The notes: generated from the sequence alone by a model not told the origin. 55,020 nt of DNA from Patulibacter medicamentivorans (GCF_000240225.1 NZ_AGUD01000012.1:1-55020); one strand, 5' to 3'; counted from the stretch's first letter, positions 40,152 through 48,834 are shown. Numbers and translations: made by a program.

Positions 40152-40730
40152 ATGACGCCGGAGCCGGATGAGCAAGGAGTGGCCGGCGTCGGCGGGACCG
40201 CCGTGCCGCCCCCGCGCGAGGGTCGCTGGCGACGGCGCTACGGGGCCTCGCCGACCCACCTGCTCCTGCACCTGGTTGGCATCGGCCTGGCCGCGCTGGC
40301 GCTGCGGCAGGCGTTCGATCCCCGCTACTCCTCGACGGCGCTGAACCTGGCCGGGTGGTTGCTCGGGGGCGCGCTGCTCCACGACCTGGTGCTGCTGCCC
40401 GGCTACGTTGCCCTCGACCGCGGGCTGCGGCAGGTCGGCACGGCGATCCGGCCGCGTGGGTGGCCGCCCGCGGGCGTGCCGTTCCGCGGCCACTTGCGCG
40501 TACCGGCGGCGATCGCCGGCGCGGCGCTGCTGGTCTACCTCCCGGCGGTGCTGGGGCGGGCCCCGCGCGGGCGCCTGCTGAGCACCGGATACTCGCTGCC
40601 GGACTACGCCGGGCGCTGGCTGATGCTGGCGGCGGGCCTGCTCGCGCTCTCGGCCCTGGTCTACGCGACGCGGGTGGCGCGGGCGCTCAGGGTCGCACGT
40701 GCTGGAGCACGCCGGCGGTCGTCCCCGTGA
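40152..40730 (+). CDS. membrane protein, unknown, last gene of the molybdoenzyme operon
   Basis: 192 residues, about four hydrophobic segments (LLLHLVGIGLAALALRQAF, LNLAGWLLGGALLHDLVLLPGYVAL, IAGAALLVYLPAVLG, LMLAAGLLALSALVYATRVA). Begins 3 nt after the molybdoenzyme stop. I do not recognise the family; being last in the operon it could be a partner or anchor subunit. Its 3' end overlaps the convergent lipoprotein by 44 nt. Confidence 0.85.
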   Translation: MTPEPDEQGVAGVGGTAVPPPREGRWRRRYGASPTHLLLHLVGIGLAALALRQAFDPRYSSTALNLAGWLLGGALLHDLVLLPGYVALDRGLRQVGTAIRPRGWPPAGVPFRGHLRVPAAIAGAALLVYLPAVLGRAPRGRLLSTGYSLPDYAGRWLMLAAGLLALSALVYATRVARALRVARAGARRRSSP

Positions 40731-41694
40731 CGAGGAGGTCGCCGCTGCGCTCGTCGACGGCCACGGTCAGCGGCTGGCGGACGGTCGCGATCCGTCGCAG
40801 CAGGCGGGTCCCGTGACGGGCAGGCAGCAGCGCCAGTTGGTTGCGGGCCTGGAGCGTGACCCACAGCCGCCGGCGTCGGTCGTCGAGCGCGATCCCGTAG
40901 GGCCCGCCCGGCAGGTACTGGCGCCGGCTCAGCTCGAGGTGCCCACCCGGGCGCTCGAACAGCAGCAAGGCGTCGCCGATCGTGTCGGCGACCCAGCAGA
41001 CCCCGCCGGCGTCGTCGTCCCGGCAGGCCACGTGGGTCGGGCCGACGCCGGCCGGCACCGATGCGGTCCGGCGCAGCGTCCGGGCGTCGTAGAGCTCCAG
41101 CCGCCGCTCGCGGACGGCGACGACGGCGATCGTCCGGCCGCCGTCGAGGGTCGCCAGCCCGCCCGGCTGGAGCGCCACCCGGGCACGTGCCCGGACCCGG
41201 CCGGCGCGGACGATCTGGAGCAGGTTGCCGCGCTCGGCGACGACGGCGACCGCGCCACCGGCGATCGCGACCGCGGCGTGCGGCTGGGCGGCCGTCGCCA
41301 CGTCGGCGAGGACCCGCCCGGATGGCAGGGCGACCTCGAGCAGCCGGTTCGCGGTCTCGACGGGGACCAGCAGCGGGCCGCCGGGCGCGGCCAGCGTCAG
41401 GTGCCGGACGGTCCCGGGCAGGGCGACGTCGCGGACGACGCGACCGCTGCCGGCATCGACCAGCCGCAGCCGGTCGGGGTCGCGCAGCGCGACCGCTGCC
41501 AGGCCGGTTCGGGGGTCGACGACGACGCCCTCGGGATGCTCGCCGACCGGGGTCGCGCGGCCCGCCGGCGCGCGAGTCAGCACCGGCGAGCGCGGCGGCT
41601 CGGCGGCCGGCGGCAGACGGCCGGGATCGGCCGAGCCGCAGCCGGCGAGCAGGACCAGGGGGATGGTCAGGAGCGATGACCGGGGCAGCGACAC
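40687..41694 (-). CDS. YncE/NHL-type beta-propeller lipoprotein
   Basis: 335 residues. Signal peptide SLLTIPLVLLAGCGS with lipobox LAGC. Mature part has repeating propeller blades: GVVVDPRTGLAAVALRDPDRLRLVD, VLLVPVETANRLLEV-like, GIALDDRRRRLWVTLQARNQLALLP, and a last blade LTVAVDERSGDLLVTG. Such proteins sit outside the membrane and bind ligands or partners. GTG start; TAGCAT about 37 nt upstream may be its -10. Divergent and overlapping with the next gene. Confidence 0.9.
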   Translation of the reverse strand: MSLPRSSLLTIPLVLLAGCGSADPGRLPPAAEPPRSPVLTRAPAGRATPVGEHPEGVVVDPRTGLAAVALRDPDRLRLVDAGSGRVVRDVALPGTVRHLTLAAPGGPLLVPVETANRLLEVALPSGRVLADVATAAQPHAAVAIAGGAVAVVAERGNLLQIVRAGRVRARARVALQPGGLATLDGGRTIAVVAVRERRLELYDARTLRRTASVPAGVGPTHVACRDDDAGGVCWVADTIGDALLLFERPGGHLELSRRQYLPGGPYGIALDDRRRRLWVTLQARNQLALLPARHGTRLLRRIATVRQPLTVAVDERSGDLLVTGTTAGVLQHVRP

Positions 41695-43028
41695 GGGCGA
41701 CCGCAGCTTCGCATCGGATGACTGGCGCGGATGCTACGAAACGCGAACGGCTGGTCCTCGCGGCGTTGCTGGCACTCGCTGCGGTCACCGTCGCGGTGGG
41801 GGTCTGGCGGGGCACGACGGCGGGTGAACTCGGCACGGCCACCCCGCCGTTCGTCGCGGCGTGGAGCCCGCGCCTGGACCCGGCCGCCGTGCTCGCGATC
41901 GTGCTGCTGCCGAGCGCGGCGATCCTCGCACCGCGGCTGCGCGCGGCCCGGGTCGCGCCGGTCGCGTTCGCCGCGGCGAGCTTCGCCGCCGCGCTCGCGC
42001 TCGGCCTGGCCGTCGGGGCGATGCGGTCGGGCAGCGACGGCTGGGCACACGTCTTCGAGCTCGGCCCGGGCGGCTCGTTCGAGGCCGCCAACGAGTACCT
42101 CCCGGGAATCCCGACGCTGCGCTGGGGGGTCGCGAACTACCTCGACCGCTTCGCCGAGACGGTGCCGTCTCAGCCGGTCAACGTCGCCGGTCATCCGCCG
42201 GGCCCGCTGCTGCTGCTGCGGGCCCTCGGGATCGACGGCGCCGGCGGCCTGGCCACGCTCTGCATCGTGGCGGCGGCCGCCTGCGCGCCGCTGACCTACC
42301 TGCTGGCGCGGGCGGCGGAGGCTGGACCGGAGGGCACCGCCCGGACGGCGGCGCTGCTGGTGGTCCTGGCGCCGATCGTCCTGCTCGACGGGGTCACGTC
42401 GTTCGACGCGGTCTATGCGGCGATGGGGGCCGGCGCGGCCGTGCTGCTGCTGCAACGGCGGGGGTGGCTGATCGGGCTCGGCGCGCTGGGGTTCGCGCTG
42501 GCGACGCTGTTCTCGTGGGCGCTGCTCGGCATCGGGGCGGCCGTGGGCCTGCTGCGGTGGCGACGCGATGGCTGGCGGTCGGCGCTGGCGGTGGCGACCG
42601 CTTGCGGCGTGGCGGTGCTCGTGGGCAACGCGGTCCTCGCTGTCGGCTGGGGCTACGACCCGATCGGCACGCTGCGCGCGACCGAGGGCGTCTACCGCCA
42701 CAGCCTCGCGCGGGTGCGGCCGTACTGGTTCTGGGTCCTCGGATCGCCGGTGGCGTGGGGGGCGATGCTGGGGCTGCCGGTCATCGCCGCGACGGTCCGC
42801 GGCGCGCTGCGCGGCTCGGCGGTGGCCGTGGCGATCGTCGCCGTGGTCGCGATCGCGGCGCTCGCCGGCTTCACGAAGGCCGAGACCGAGCGGATCTGGC
42901 TGATCTTCGTCCCGCTCGCCTGCGTCGCGGCGGCCGAGGCGCTGCCGGACCGGCGACTGCGCGGCGTCCTGGTCGCGCTGGCGCTGCAGACGCTCGTGGT
43001 GCAGGCGCTGTTCGATACCGTCTGGTGA
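41676..43028 (+). CDS. polytopic membrane protein, probable PMT-like glycosyltransferase
   Basis: 450 residues from ATG 41676 (ATG 41718 also possible). About 10-12 membrane segments. A first extracellular loop has GGSFEAANEYLPGIPTLRWGV and then PVNVAGHPPGPLLLLRAL, resembling the acidic/His loop 1 of GT-C enzymes and a lipid-linked sugar binding site; later AGFTKAETERIWLIFVPLA is similar to many actinobacterial GT39-like proteins. Donor and acceptor unknown. GATGGT lies 8 nt before 41676. Confidence 0.85.
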   Translation: MTGAATRATAASHRMTGADATKRERLVLAALLALAAVTVAVGVWRGTTAGELGTATPPFVAAWSPRLDPAAVLAIVLLPSAAILAPRLRAARVAPVAFAAASFAAALALGLAVGAMRSGSDGWAHVFELGPGGSFEAANEYLPGIPTLRWGVANYLDRFAETVPSQPVNVAGHPPGPLLLLRALGIDGAGGLATLCIVAAAACAPLTYLLARAAEAGPEGTARTAALLVVLAPIVLLDGVTSFDAVYAAMGAGAAVLLLQRRGWLIGLGALGFALATLFSWALLGIGAAVGLLRWRRDGWRSALAVATACGVAVLVGNAVLAVGWGYDPIGTLRATEGVYRHSLARVRPYWFWVLGSPVAWGAMLGLPVIAATVRGALRGSAVAVAIVAVVAIAALAGFTKAETERIWLIFVPLACVAAAEALPDRRLRGVLVALALQTLVVQALFDTVW

Positions 43029-43121
43029 AGGGCGCGCGGTCGCGCGCCGCACGGCCCGCGAGCCCGACCGGCGCGGCCGGACGCCGCAACTTCGGGTCCC
43101 CGCGCGGGTCGAATCGAGCAG

Positions 43122-44255
43122 ATGACCGCCTCCGCCCGTGCCGCGACCCTCGTCGCCGTTCTCCTGACCGCGGCGCTGCTTCCGACCGCGGCGCGCGCCA
43201 CTGCGTGGGGGATCGCCGACCAGAAGCCGCAGACCTTCGTCAACCCGCACTGGCCGGCGCTGCAGGCCGCGGGGATGGGGATGGGGCGCTACGTCGTTTC
43301 CTACGACGCGCTGCGCTACGCCCGCACGCCCGGCCTGGAGCACCAGGCCCAGCGACTCGACGAGTGGCTGCGGGCGGCGCGGGCCGTCGGGGTCCGGCCG
43401 CTGATCAGCTTCCAGCGCTCCGCCAGCTCGTCGACCGCGCTGCGCACGTCGGTCGCCCGGACCCGCGCGCGGTTCGTCGGCGAGCTGCGGCGCTTCCGGG
43501 CGGCCTACCCGTGGGTGCGCGACTTCTCGATCTGGAACGAGCCCAACCACAGCGGGCCCTACACGCGCCGCCCGCGCGACCTCGGGCGGCTCTACCGCGC
43601 GGCGGCCGACGAGCTGCGACGCGACTGCCGGGGCTGCCGGCTGGTCGCCGGGGACCTCCAGGGCAAGGCCTCCGCCGCCCGCTACGCGCGCGAGATCGAG
43701 CGCGGCGCCGGCCGTCCGATCCGGCTCTGGGGGCTGAACAACTACTTCGACGTCAACCGCTTCACGACCAGCGACACGGCGTCGATGCTGCGCGCGGTCC
43801 GCGGGACGCTCTGGCTGACCGAGACCGGCGGGGTCTACTCGCGGCTGCCGGGCTCCGAGCGGGGGACGCCGTTCGCGGCGCAGCGGGCCGGTGCCCGCAG
43901 CGATGCCGAGCGGCTGGAGTACCAGGGCCGCGCGACCCGCCAGCTGCGCGCGATCGTCCGCCGCTACGGCTCGCGGATCGGGCGCGTCTACGTCTACCAG
44001 CTGCAGGGCGCGCCCGATCCGACCTGGGTCCCCGGCGCGCAGGAGACCAGCTGGGACTCGGGGCTGCTCGATCCGCGCGGCGAGCCCCGCTGGTCCTACG
44101 GCTACCTGCTGCGCTCGGTGCTGCCGGGTCGCGTCGGCTCGGCCGGCTCGTCGACGCCGAGCAGCCGCGCCACCTCGTCCCAGTCCGCCGGCCCGTCGAG
44201 CGGCGGCAGGTCGCCGATCGCGGCCCGTCGCCGGCCCTCCTCCGTCGAGCAGTAG
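43122..44255 (+). CDS. secreted glycoside-hydrolase-like (clan A TIM barrel) protein
   Basis: 377 residues. Signal peptide TLVAVLLTAALLPTAARATA. Barrel features: GVRPLISFQRS, acid/base Glu in FSIWNEPNHSGPY (about 143) and nucleophile Glu in GTLWLTETGGVYSR (about 230), then RVYVYQLQG and SGLLDPRGEPRWSYGYL. Similar layouts occur in GH39/GH5-like glycosidases. The last 40-50 residues (SSTPSSRATSSQSAGPSSGG) are low complexity and read through the opposite-strand HD gene for 154 nt; the functional fold likely ends near 44130. Confidence 0.88.
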   Translation: MTASARAATLVAVLLTAALLPTAARATAWGIADQKPQTFVNPHWPALQAAGMGMGRYVVSYDALRYARTPGLEHQAQRLDEWLRAARAVGVRPLISFQRSASSSTALRTSVARTRARFVGELRRFRAAYPWVRDFSIWNEPNHSGPYTRRPRDLGRLYRAAADELRRDCRGCRLVAGDLQGKASAARYAREIERGAGRPIRLWGLNNYFDVNRFTTSDTASMLRAVRGTLWLTETGGVYSRLPGSERGTPFAAQRAGARSDAERLEYQGRATRQLRAIVRRYGSRIGRVYVYQLQGAPDPTWVPGAQETSWDSGLLDPRGEPRWSYGYLLRSVLPGRVGSAGSSTPSSRATSSQSAGPSSGGRSPIAARRRPSSVEQ

Positions 44256-44680
44256 CGCGGGTCGGGGGTCAGGCCGACCCGGCCGATCAGCAGCCGGTCG
44301 GCGTCCCAGCAGATCCCGATCGTCGGGTCCTCGCTGAGCGTGCCGCGGGTGTGGTCGCGGAGCGCCTCCTGCAGCCGCGTGCTGCGGTCCGACGTCAACC
44401 GCAGGTGGCCGTCGCCGACCAGCTCCTCGAGCAGGATCGCGGCCCGCGGCCCGTGGTCGGGGTCGAAGCCGTCGTCCTCGCGCATCGCGTCGTGGAGCAG
44501 CGCGAACAGCAGCAGCAGCTCGTGGTCGGGCGAGGCCCGGAACGCGGCGCCGGCCAGCTCGGCCGCGGTCGCGCCGACCGCCCGCCAGTGGCTGGGGCCG
44601 TGGATCGCCGACGTCGGATGGGTGGCTCGCGCGCAGACGCGCTCCACCAGCTGGTCGAGGTCCTCCCACGGGCGCTCCAT
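44102..44680 (-). CDS. HD-domain protein
   Basis: 192 residues. Candidate metal ligands: TSAIHGPSHWRAVG near 26-33 (two His), LLFALLHDAMRED near 60 (HD), LQEALRDHTRG near 103. Resembles short HD hydrolases; nucleotide substrate not known. GAAGAT 7 nt before ATG fits a leaderless start. Convergent with the glycosidase gene, with a 154-nt overlap of coding regions. Confidence 0.85.
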   Translation of the reverse strand: MERPWEDLDQLVERVCARATHPTSAIHGPSHWRAVGATAAELAGAAFRASPDHELLLLFALLHDAMREDDGFDPDHGPRAAILLEELVGDGHLRLTSDRSTRLQEALRDHTRGTLSEDPTIGICWDADRLLIGRVGLTPDPRYCSTEEGRRRAAIGDLPPLDGPADWDEVARLLGVDEPAEPTRPGSTERSR

Positions 44681-44809
44681 CGGCCGGATCTTCGCAGCGC
44701 GCGAGGTCGCTCGCCGCGCCCGCGAGACGACAGGGTGTCCTCCGCCGGTCGGCGGGTGGCGACGGATGCAACGTTGCTCCCGGGTCGGCGATCGCCGACG
44801 ATCCCCCGC

Positions 44810-46117
44810 GTGACCGGGCAGATCCTGATCGTGGGGCAGAGCGCGCTGGCAGCCGGCGTCGAGGCGGCGCTGGGCGTCGCCGGAGCCCAGGCGCGGCGCC
44901 TGCGCCAGCCGGTCGACCGCGAGCTGCGCCGGGCGCTGGCGGCCGAGATCGACGCCGTCGTGGTGGTCGACCGCGACGACGTCCACGCGCTGCGGAGCGC
45001 GCTGCTGGTCGAGTACGTCCGCCCGGGGGTGCGGCTGATCGTGACGGTCTTCGACCGCACCGTCGCCGAGCAGATGCGACGAGCGATCCCCAACTGCCAT
45101 GTGCTCTCGATGGCCGACGCGACGGTCGGCGCGATCGTCGGCCCGTGCCTCGACCGCGAGCTGGTGGCGGTCCATCGCGCGGCCGCGCTGACGGGGGTCG
45201 TGGCCGGCGCCGACGGTCCGCGGACCGTGCTGCTGGACCATCCCGGCCCGTCGGCCTGGCAGCGCCGGCGCCAGCGGCTGGTCGCGCAGCTGCGGCCCTA
45301 CGACCGGACCTCGCGGCTGCTGCTCTGCAGCATGGCGGGGCTCGTCGGGCTGGTGGTGGCCGAGGCGACGATCACCGGCCTCAGCCACCACGAGCCGATC
45401 GGCGTGGCGCTCTACACGGCCTTGAAGGCGACGACGACCGTCGGGCCGAGCCCGGTGATCGACAGCTCGCCCGGCTGGCTGCAGGTCTACGGGATCGTGT
45501 CGATGGCGCTCGCGCTGGTGCTGGCGGCGGTCTTCACCGCGGCCCTGACCAGCCGCCTGATGAGCCGCCGGCTGACCGGGATCGTCGGTCGCCGGACGAT
45601 CCCGCGCGTCGACCACGTGGTCGTGGTCGGGCTCGGCCAGGTCGGCTTCCGGCTCTGCCTCGAGCTGCTGGCGCTCGGGGTCGGGGTGGTCGCCGTCGAG
45701 CGCGATCGCGAGTCGCGCTACCTGCGGATGGCCAAGCGCCGCGGGATCCCGGTGGTGCTCGGCGACGGTGGCGACCGCTTCGTGCTCGAGGGGCTGTCGC
45801 TGGGCCGCGCCCGCGCGCTGGCGGCGGTCACCAGCGACGAGCTGGCCAACATCGCCATCAGCGTGGCGGCGCTGGCGGTCGCGCCGGCGGTGCGGACGGT
45901 GCTGCGCGCCGGCGGCGGCGAGGTCACCCAGGAGACGCGGGCCCTGTTCCCCGTCGGGGTCGCCCAGGATCTCGAGCGGATCGCGGCGGTGGCGCTTGCG
46001 GCGACGGCCCTCGGCGAGCCGGTCGAGCAGGCGTTCCTGCACGAGGGCCGGGCGTTCGTGCAGCGGACCGACGGGCGGATCGTGCCCTTCGCCGGGGCGG
46101 CGGTCGCGGCCGCGTGA
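44810..46117 (+). CDS. ion-channel-like protein with two RCK/TrkA_N domains
   Basis: 435 residues. First Rossmann-like domain QILIVGQSALAAGVEAALG at residues 4-22; two membrane helices near 173-195 and 220-245; second RCK domain HVVVVGLGQVGFRLCLELLALGVGVVAVERD near 265 with NAD-binding GxGxxG and LGDGGDRFVLEGLSLGRARALAAVTSDELANI. The pore segment reads KATTTVGPSPVIDS: the TVGYG of K+ channels is TVGPS, so selectivity is uncertain. GTG start. The same topology occurs in two-domain NAD-binding K+ channel families. Confidence 0.9.
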   Translation: MTGQILIVGQSALAAGVEAALGVAGAQARRLRQPVDRELRRALAAEIDAVVVVDRDDVHALRSALLVEYVRPGVRLIVTVFDRTVAEQMRRAIPNCHVLSMADATVGAIVGPCLDRELVAVHRAAALTGVVAGADGPRTVLLDHPGPSAWQRRRQRLVAQLRPYDRTSRLLLCSMAGLVGLVVAEATITGLSHHEPIGVALYTALKATTTVGPSPVIDSSPGWLQVYGIVSMALALVLAAVFTAALTSRLMSRRLTGIVGRRTIPRVDHVVVVGLGQVGFRLCLELLALGVGVVAVERDRESRYLRMAKRRGIPVVLGDGGDRFVLEGLSLGRARALAAVTSDELANIAISVAALAVAPAVRTVLRAGGGEVTQETRALFPVGVAQDLERIAAVALAATALGEPVEQAFLHEGRAFVQRTDGRIVPFAGAAVAAA

Positions 46118-46160
46118 GCCCGGCGCGGACGGGCCGGCGGGGGGCGGCGCAACGGTGGAC

Positions 46161-46166
46161 TAGTAT
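46161..46166 (+). promoter_or_regulatory. -10 hexamer of the GntR gene
   Basis: TAGTAT, 6 nt before GTG at 46173; contains part of an ACTAGT palindrome. Confidence 0.6.
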
Positions 46167-46172
46167 GCAAGC

Positions 46173-46877
46173 GTGCCGCCGGAGCTGAAGATCGCGCTCG
46201 CGGACCGCGCTCGGGGCGGGACGCGCGGTCGCGTCTACAGCGCCCTCCGCGACGCGCTCGTGGCCGGCCGGCTCGAGCCCGGTCGCCGGCTGTCGGAGAA
46301 CGAGCTGGCCGAGTGGCTCGGCGTCAGCCGCACGCCCGTCCGCGAGGCGCTCGTGCGACTACGCGACGACCGGCTGGTGGAGATCGTCCCGCAGCTCGGC
46401 ACGTTCGTCTCGAAGATCTCGATCGCGGCCGTCGCCGACGCCCAGTTCGTCCGCGAGGCGCTCGAGTGCGCGGCGATCCGGCTGGCCGCGACCCGCGTCA
46501 CCGAGGCCGAGCTGCTGGCGCTGCAGGCGCTGATCGCCCAACAGGACGAGGCCCGCGCGGCCGGCGACCTGGACCGCTTCTATCTGCTCGACGACGGCTT
46601 CCACAGCGCGCTCTGCGAGAGCTCCGGTCACGCGATCGCGTGGACCCTGGTCCAGCGCGCCGACGGCCACCTCAACCGGGTCCGGCGGCTGAGCCTGCCG
46701 GTGCCCGAGTACATGGCCGAGATGATCGACGAGCACCGCTCGGTGGTCGCCGCGCTGGCCGAACGGGATCCCGACAGCGCCGAGGCCGTCCTGCGCCACC
46801 ACCTGCGGATGGTTCTGTCCGGGTTGCAGCCGATCCAGGCCGAGCATCCCGAGTACTTCGAGCAGCAGCCGGCGTGA
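46173..46877 (+). CDS. GntR-family regulator, FCD type
   Basis: 234 residues. wHTH: RVYSALRDALVAGRLEPGRRLSENELAEWLGVSRTPVREALVRLRDDRLVEIVPQLGTFVS; FCD domain with FVREALECAAIRLAA, YLLDDGFHSALCESSGH (Asp/His ligands) and a closing HRSVVAALAERDPDSAEAVLRHHL. Leaderless GTG. Downstream enoyl-CoA hydratase homologue and a GTACC-G-GGTAC palindrome at 46923-46933 suggest local control (inference). Its stop codon lies in repeat D. Confidence 0.93.
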   Translation: MPPELKIALADRARGGTRGRVYSALRDALVAGRLEPGRRLSENELAEWLGVSRTPVREALVRLRDDRLVEIVPQLGTFVSKISIAAVADAQFVREALECAAIRLAATRVTEAELLALQALIAQQDEARAAGDLDRFYLLDDGFHSALCESSGHAIAWTLVQRADGHLNRVRRLSLPVPEYMAEMIDEHRSVVAALAERDPDSAEAVLRHHLRMVLSGLQPIQAEHPEYFEQQPA

Positions 46878-46900
46878 GGCGCACGTAGACGCTTCGCACC
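46872..46900. repeat. repeat D copy 2, over the GntR stop codon
   Basis: Near-copy of 16804-16833 (GCGTGAGGCG..CGTAGACGCTTCG). A partial inverted copy (GGTCTACCTGCGCCTC) lies near 46964-46979 in the same 155-nt gap. Confidence 0.6.
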
Positions 46901-46922
46901 TCGGGCCGGGCGACGCTCGGCA

Positions 46923-46933
46923 GTACCGGGTAC
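46923..46933. promoter_or_regulatory. GTACC-G-GGTAC palindrome
   Basis: Perfect 5-bp arms around one base in the gap between the GntR and enoyl-CoA hydratase genes; possible operator. Confidence 0.3.
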
Positions 46934-47032
46934 GGCTCTCGCATCGCCCGCCCCGACCTGCTTGGTCTACCTGCGCCTCGCATCCACCTGCGGCGACCTG
47001 CGGCCGCCGGTCGCGGATAACCTCCGACCCAC

Positions 47033-47815
47033 ATGTCCGAGACCCCGATGCGCCTGGAGCGGGACGGCGGCCTGGCCGTCCTGACGATCGACAGCCCGCC
47101 GCTGAACCTGTTCGACCGCGCGATGTTCGACGCGCTGGTCGCGGCCGCCCGCGAGCTGGCGGCGAGCCCGCCGCGGGCGCTGCTGATCCGTGCCGAGGGC
47201 CGCGTCGTCTCCGGCGGGGTCGACGTCCACGAGTTCCACGGCCTGACCGCCGAGACCGGCGCCGACCTCTGGCGGTTGCTGCTGGAGCCCGTCCAGACGA
47301 TCGAGCGGCTGCCGTGCCCGACCGTCTTCGCCGCCCACGGCCTGACGCTGACCGCCGCCTTCGAGCTCTCGCTGGCCTGCGACCTGATCGTCGCCGGTCG
47401 CGGCGCGACGTTCGGCCTGGTCGAGACGGTCGTCGGGCTGACCCCGTCGATGGGCGGCCCGCAGCGGCTGGCCGAGCGTGCCGGATCGGGTCGCGCCCGC
47501 GAGCTGGTGATGACCGCCGAGCTGTTCGACGCCGAGACCCTGGAGCGGTGGAACGTCGTCAACCGGGTCTGGGACGACGGCGAGGTCGACGCCCGCTCGC
47601 GCGAGCTGGCGCAGCGGCTGGCCGCCGGGCCGACCCGCGCCCACGACGCCACCAAGCAGATCGTCCGCGCCTGGTGCGACGGCGGCGTCGGGATGGCCGA
47701 CGAGGTCGTCCCCGAGGTCTCCGGAGCGCTCTTCGAGACCGAGGACCTGCGGACCGCGGTCGCCGCCTTCATCGAGAAGGGCCCGAAGCACGGGACGGTC
47801 TACCAGGGCCGCTGA
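47033..47815 (+). CDS. enoyl-CoA hydratase/isomerase-family protein
   Basis: 260 residues, crotonase length. LAVLTIDSPPLNLFDRAMFDAL near 13, oxyanion-hole segment VVSGGVDVHEFHG near 59 and AHGLTLTAAFELSLACDLIVAGRGATFGLVE near 102-132. The position of the second catalytic Glu (AFELSLACD/LVETVVG) should be checked. Hydration or isomerisation of an enoyl-CoA is the family reaction. TAACCT lies 9 nt before ATG. Confidence 0.93.
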   Translation: MSETPMRLERDGGLAVLTIDSPPLNLFDRAMFDALVAAARELAASPPRALLIRAEGRVVSGGVDVHEFHGLTAETGADLWRLLLEPVQTIERLPCPTVFAAHGLTLTAAFELSLACDLIVAGRGATFGLVETVVGLTPSMGGPQRLAERAGSGRARELVMTAELFDAETLERWNVVNRVWDDGEVDARSRELAQRLAAGPTRAHDATKQIVRAWCDGGVGMADEVVPEVSGALFETEDLRTAVAAFIEKGPKHGTVYQGR

Positions 47816-47816
47816 C

Positions 47817-47846
47817 CGCCGGCCGGCGACGCGCGGTCGGCCGGCG
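47817..47846. terminator. 9-bp perfect hairpin between convergent genes
   Basis: CGCCGGCCG and CGGCCGGCG (12-nt loop) directly after the enoyl-CoA hydratase stop and before the stop of DUF2804. Likely bidirectional terminator. Confidence 0.55.
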
Positions 47847-47860
47847 CCGATCGCGCGGGG

Positions 47861-48757
47861 TCACCAGACGACGTCGTGGTGCTCCATCACGCCGAAGCCG
47901 GTTCGCAGCTCGACGCCGCCCGGCAGCCGGCCCGAGACGGTCCCGAACGGCTGCTCGTAGGACTGCCGCATCAGCAGCAGGTTCTCGTGGTGCTCGCGGA
48001 CGGCCTCGCGGGTGAACCGCAGGGCGACGCCGCGCTCGTCGTCCGGGACCGGCCGCTCGCCGTCGCGCTGGCCGAGGGCGTCGTCGACCGCCGACAGGTC
48101 GACGGCGAACCGGACCGGTCCGACGTGCCGCGGGACGCCGTCGATCCAGACCGTCTGCTCGCTGGCGAACGCGTCGTCGTGGATCCCCGTCGCCAGGTTC
48201 CAGGCGATCGTTCGCCCGGCGACGTCCTCGCCGATCCCGGCGGCCCAGTTCCAGACGGTGTGCCGCGGCGGGTAGCCACCGGAGTCGTCGATCACCGCCA
48301 GCCCGTCGATCAGGTGCTCGCGGCCGCCGACGTGGACGCTGCCCCGGATCGCGACCGCGCCGCGCTTGATCGTCCACGCGTAGGCCCCGCCGTAGGGGGT
48401 GATCGTCTCGATCGGCGAGCCGTCGTCCTCGTCGAACCGCAGGTCGATGGTGGCATCGGCGGACTGCAGCTGCGCGCGGCCGGGCGTCATCCGGACGCCG
48501 CCGGCGTGGCGCTTCGTGCGGTCGTGCAGCTGCCCCGCCGCGCGATCCCAGACCGCCCAGAACGACTGCCGGAACGGACCGACCTGGGCCAGCGCCAGGC
48601 ACAGCGAGAGCTCCGGGGTGAAGACGCCGACGTAGCGCCAGCCCTTGCGCAGCCGCCGGTCCCGGACCATCGGCAGCGGGTCCGGGGGCAGGGCGACCAG
48701 CGGCCGCTCGGGCGTCGGGGCGCCGAGCGGCCCGCGGTAGGGCGCGGTGACGGACAC
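47861..48757 (-). CDS. DUF2804-family protein
   Basis: 298 residues. Family-like features: PYRGPLGAPTPERPLVALPPDPLPMVRDRRLRKGWRYVGVFTPELSLCLALAQVG at the N-terminus, PYGGAYAWTIKRGAVAIRGSVHVGG, then TVWNWAAGIGEDVAGRTIAWNL and GFGVMEHHDVVW at the end. Predicted beta-rich, lipocalin/AttH-like fold; function unknown. GTG at 48757 chosen because GAGAAT lies 6 nt upstream; the longer frame is antisense noise. Confidence 0.88.
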   Translation of the reverse strand: MSVTAPYRGPLGAPTPERPLVALPPDPLPMVRDRRLRKGWRYVGVFTPELSLCLALAQVGPFRQSFWAVWDRAAGQLHDRTKRHAGGVRMTPGRAQLQSADATIDLRFDEDDGSPIETITPYGGAYAWTIKRGAVAIRGSVHVGGREHLIDGLAVIDDSGGYPPRHTVWNWAAGIGEDVAGRTIAWNLATGIHDDAFASEQTVWIDGVPRHVGPVRFAVDLSAVDDALGQRDGERPVPDDERGVALRFTREAVREHHENLLLMRQSYEQPFGTVSGRLPGGVELRTGFGVMEHHDVVW

Positions 48758-48834
48758 GGGACGATTCTCGACCACGGGTGGGAGCCCCGACCGACCCGGA
48801 CCGCGGGTCGCGACGGCGGGCGTCACTGCCGGCC

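Noticed and set aside
41667..44771. 1034-codon minus-strand open frame
   Set aside because: Antisense to the membrane glycosyltransferase-like and glycosidase-like genes; no motif and very high Arg content.
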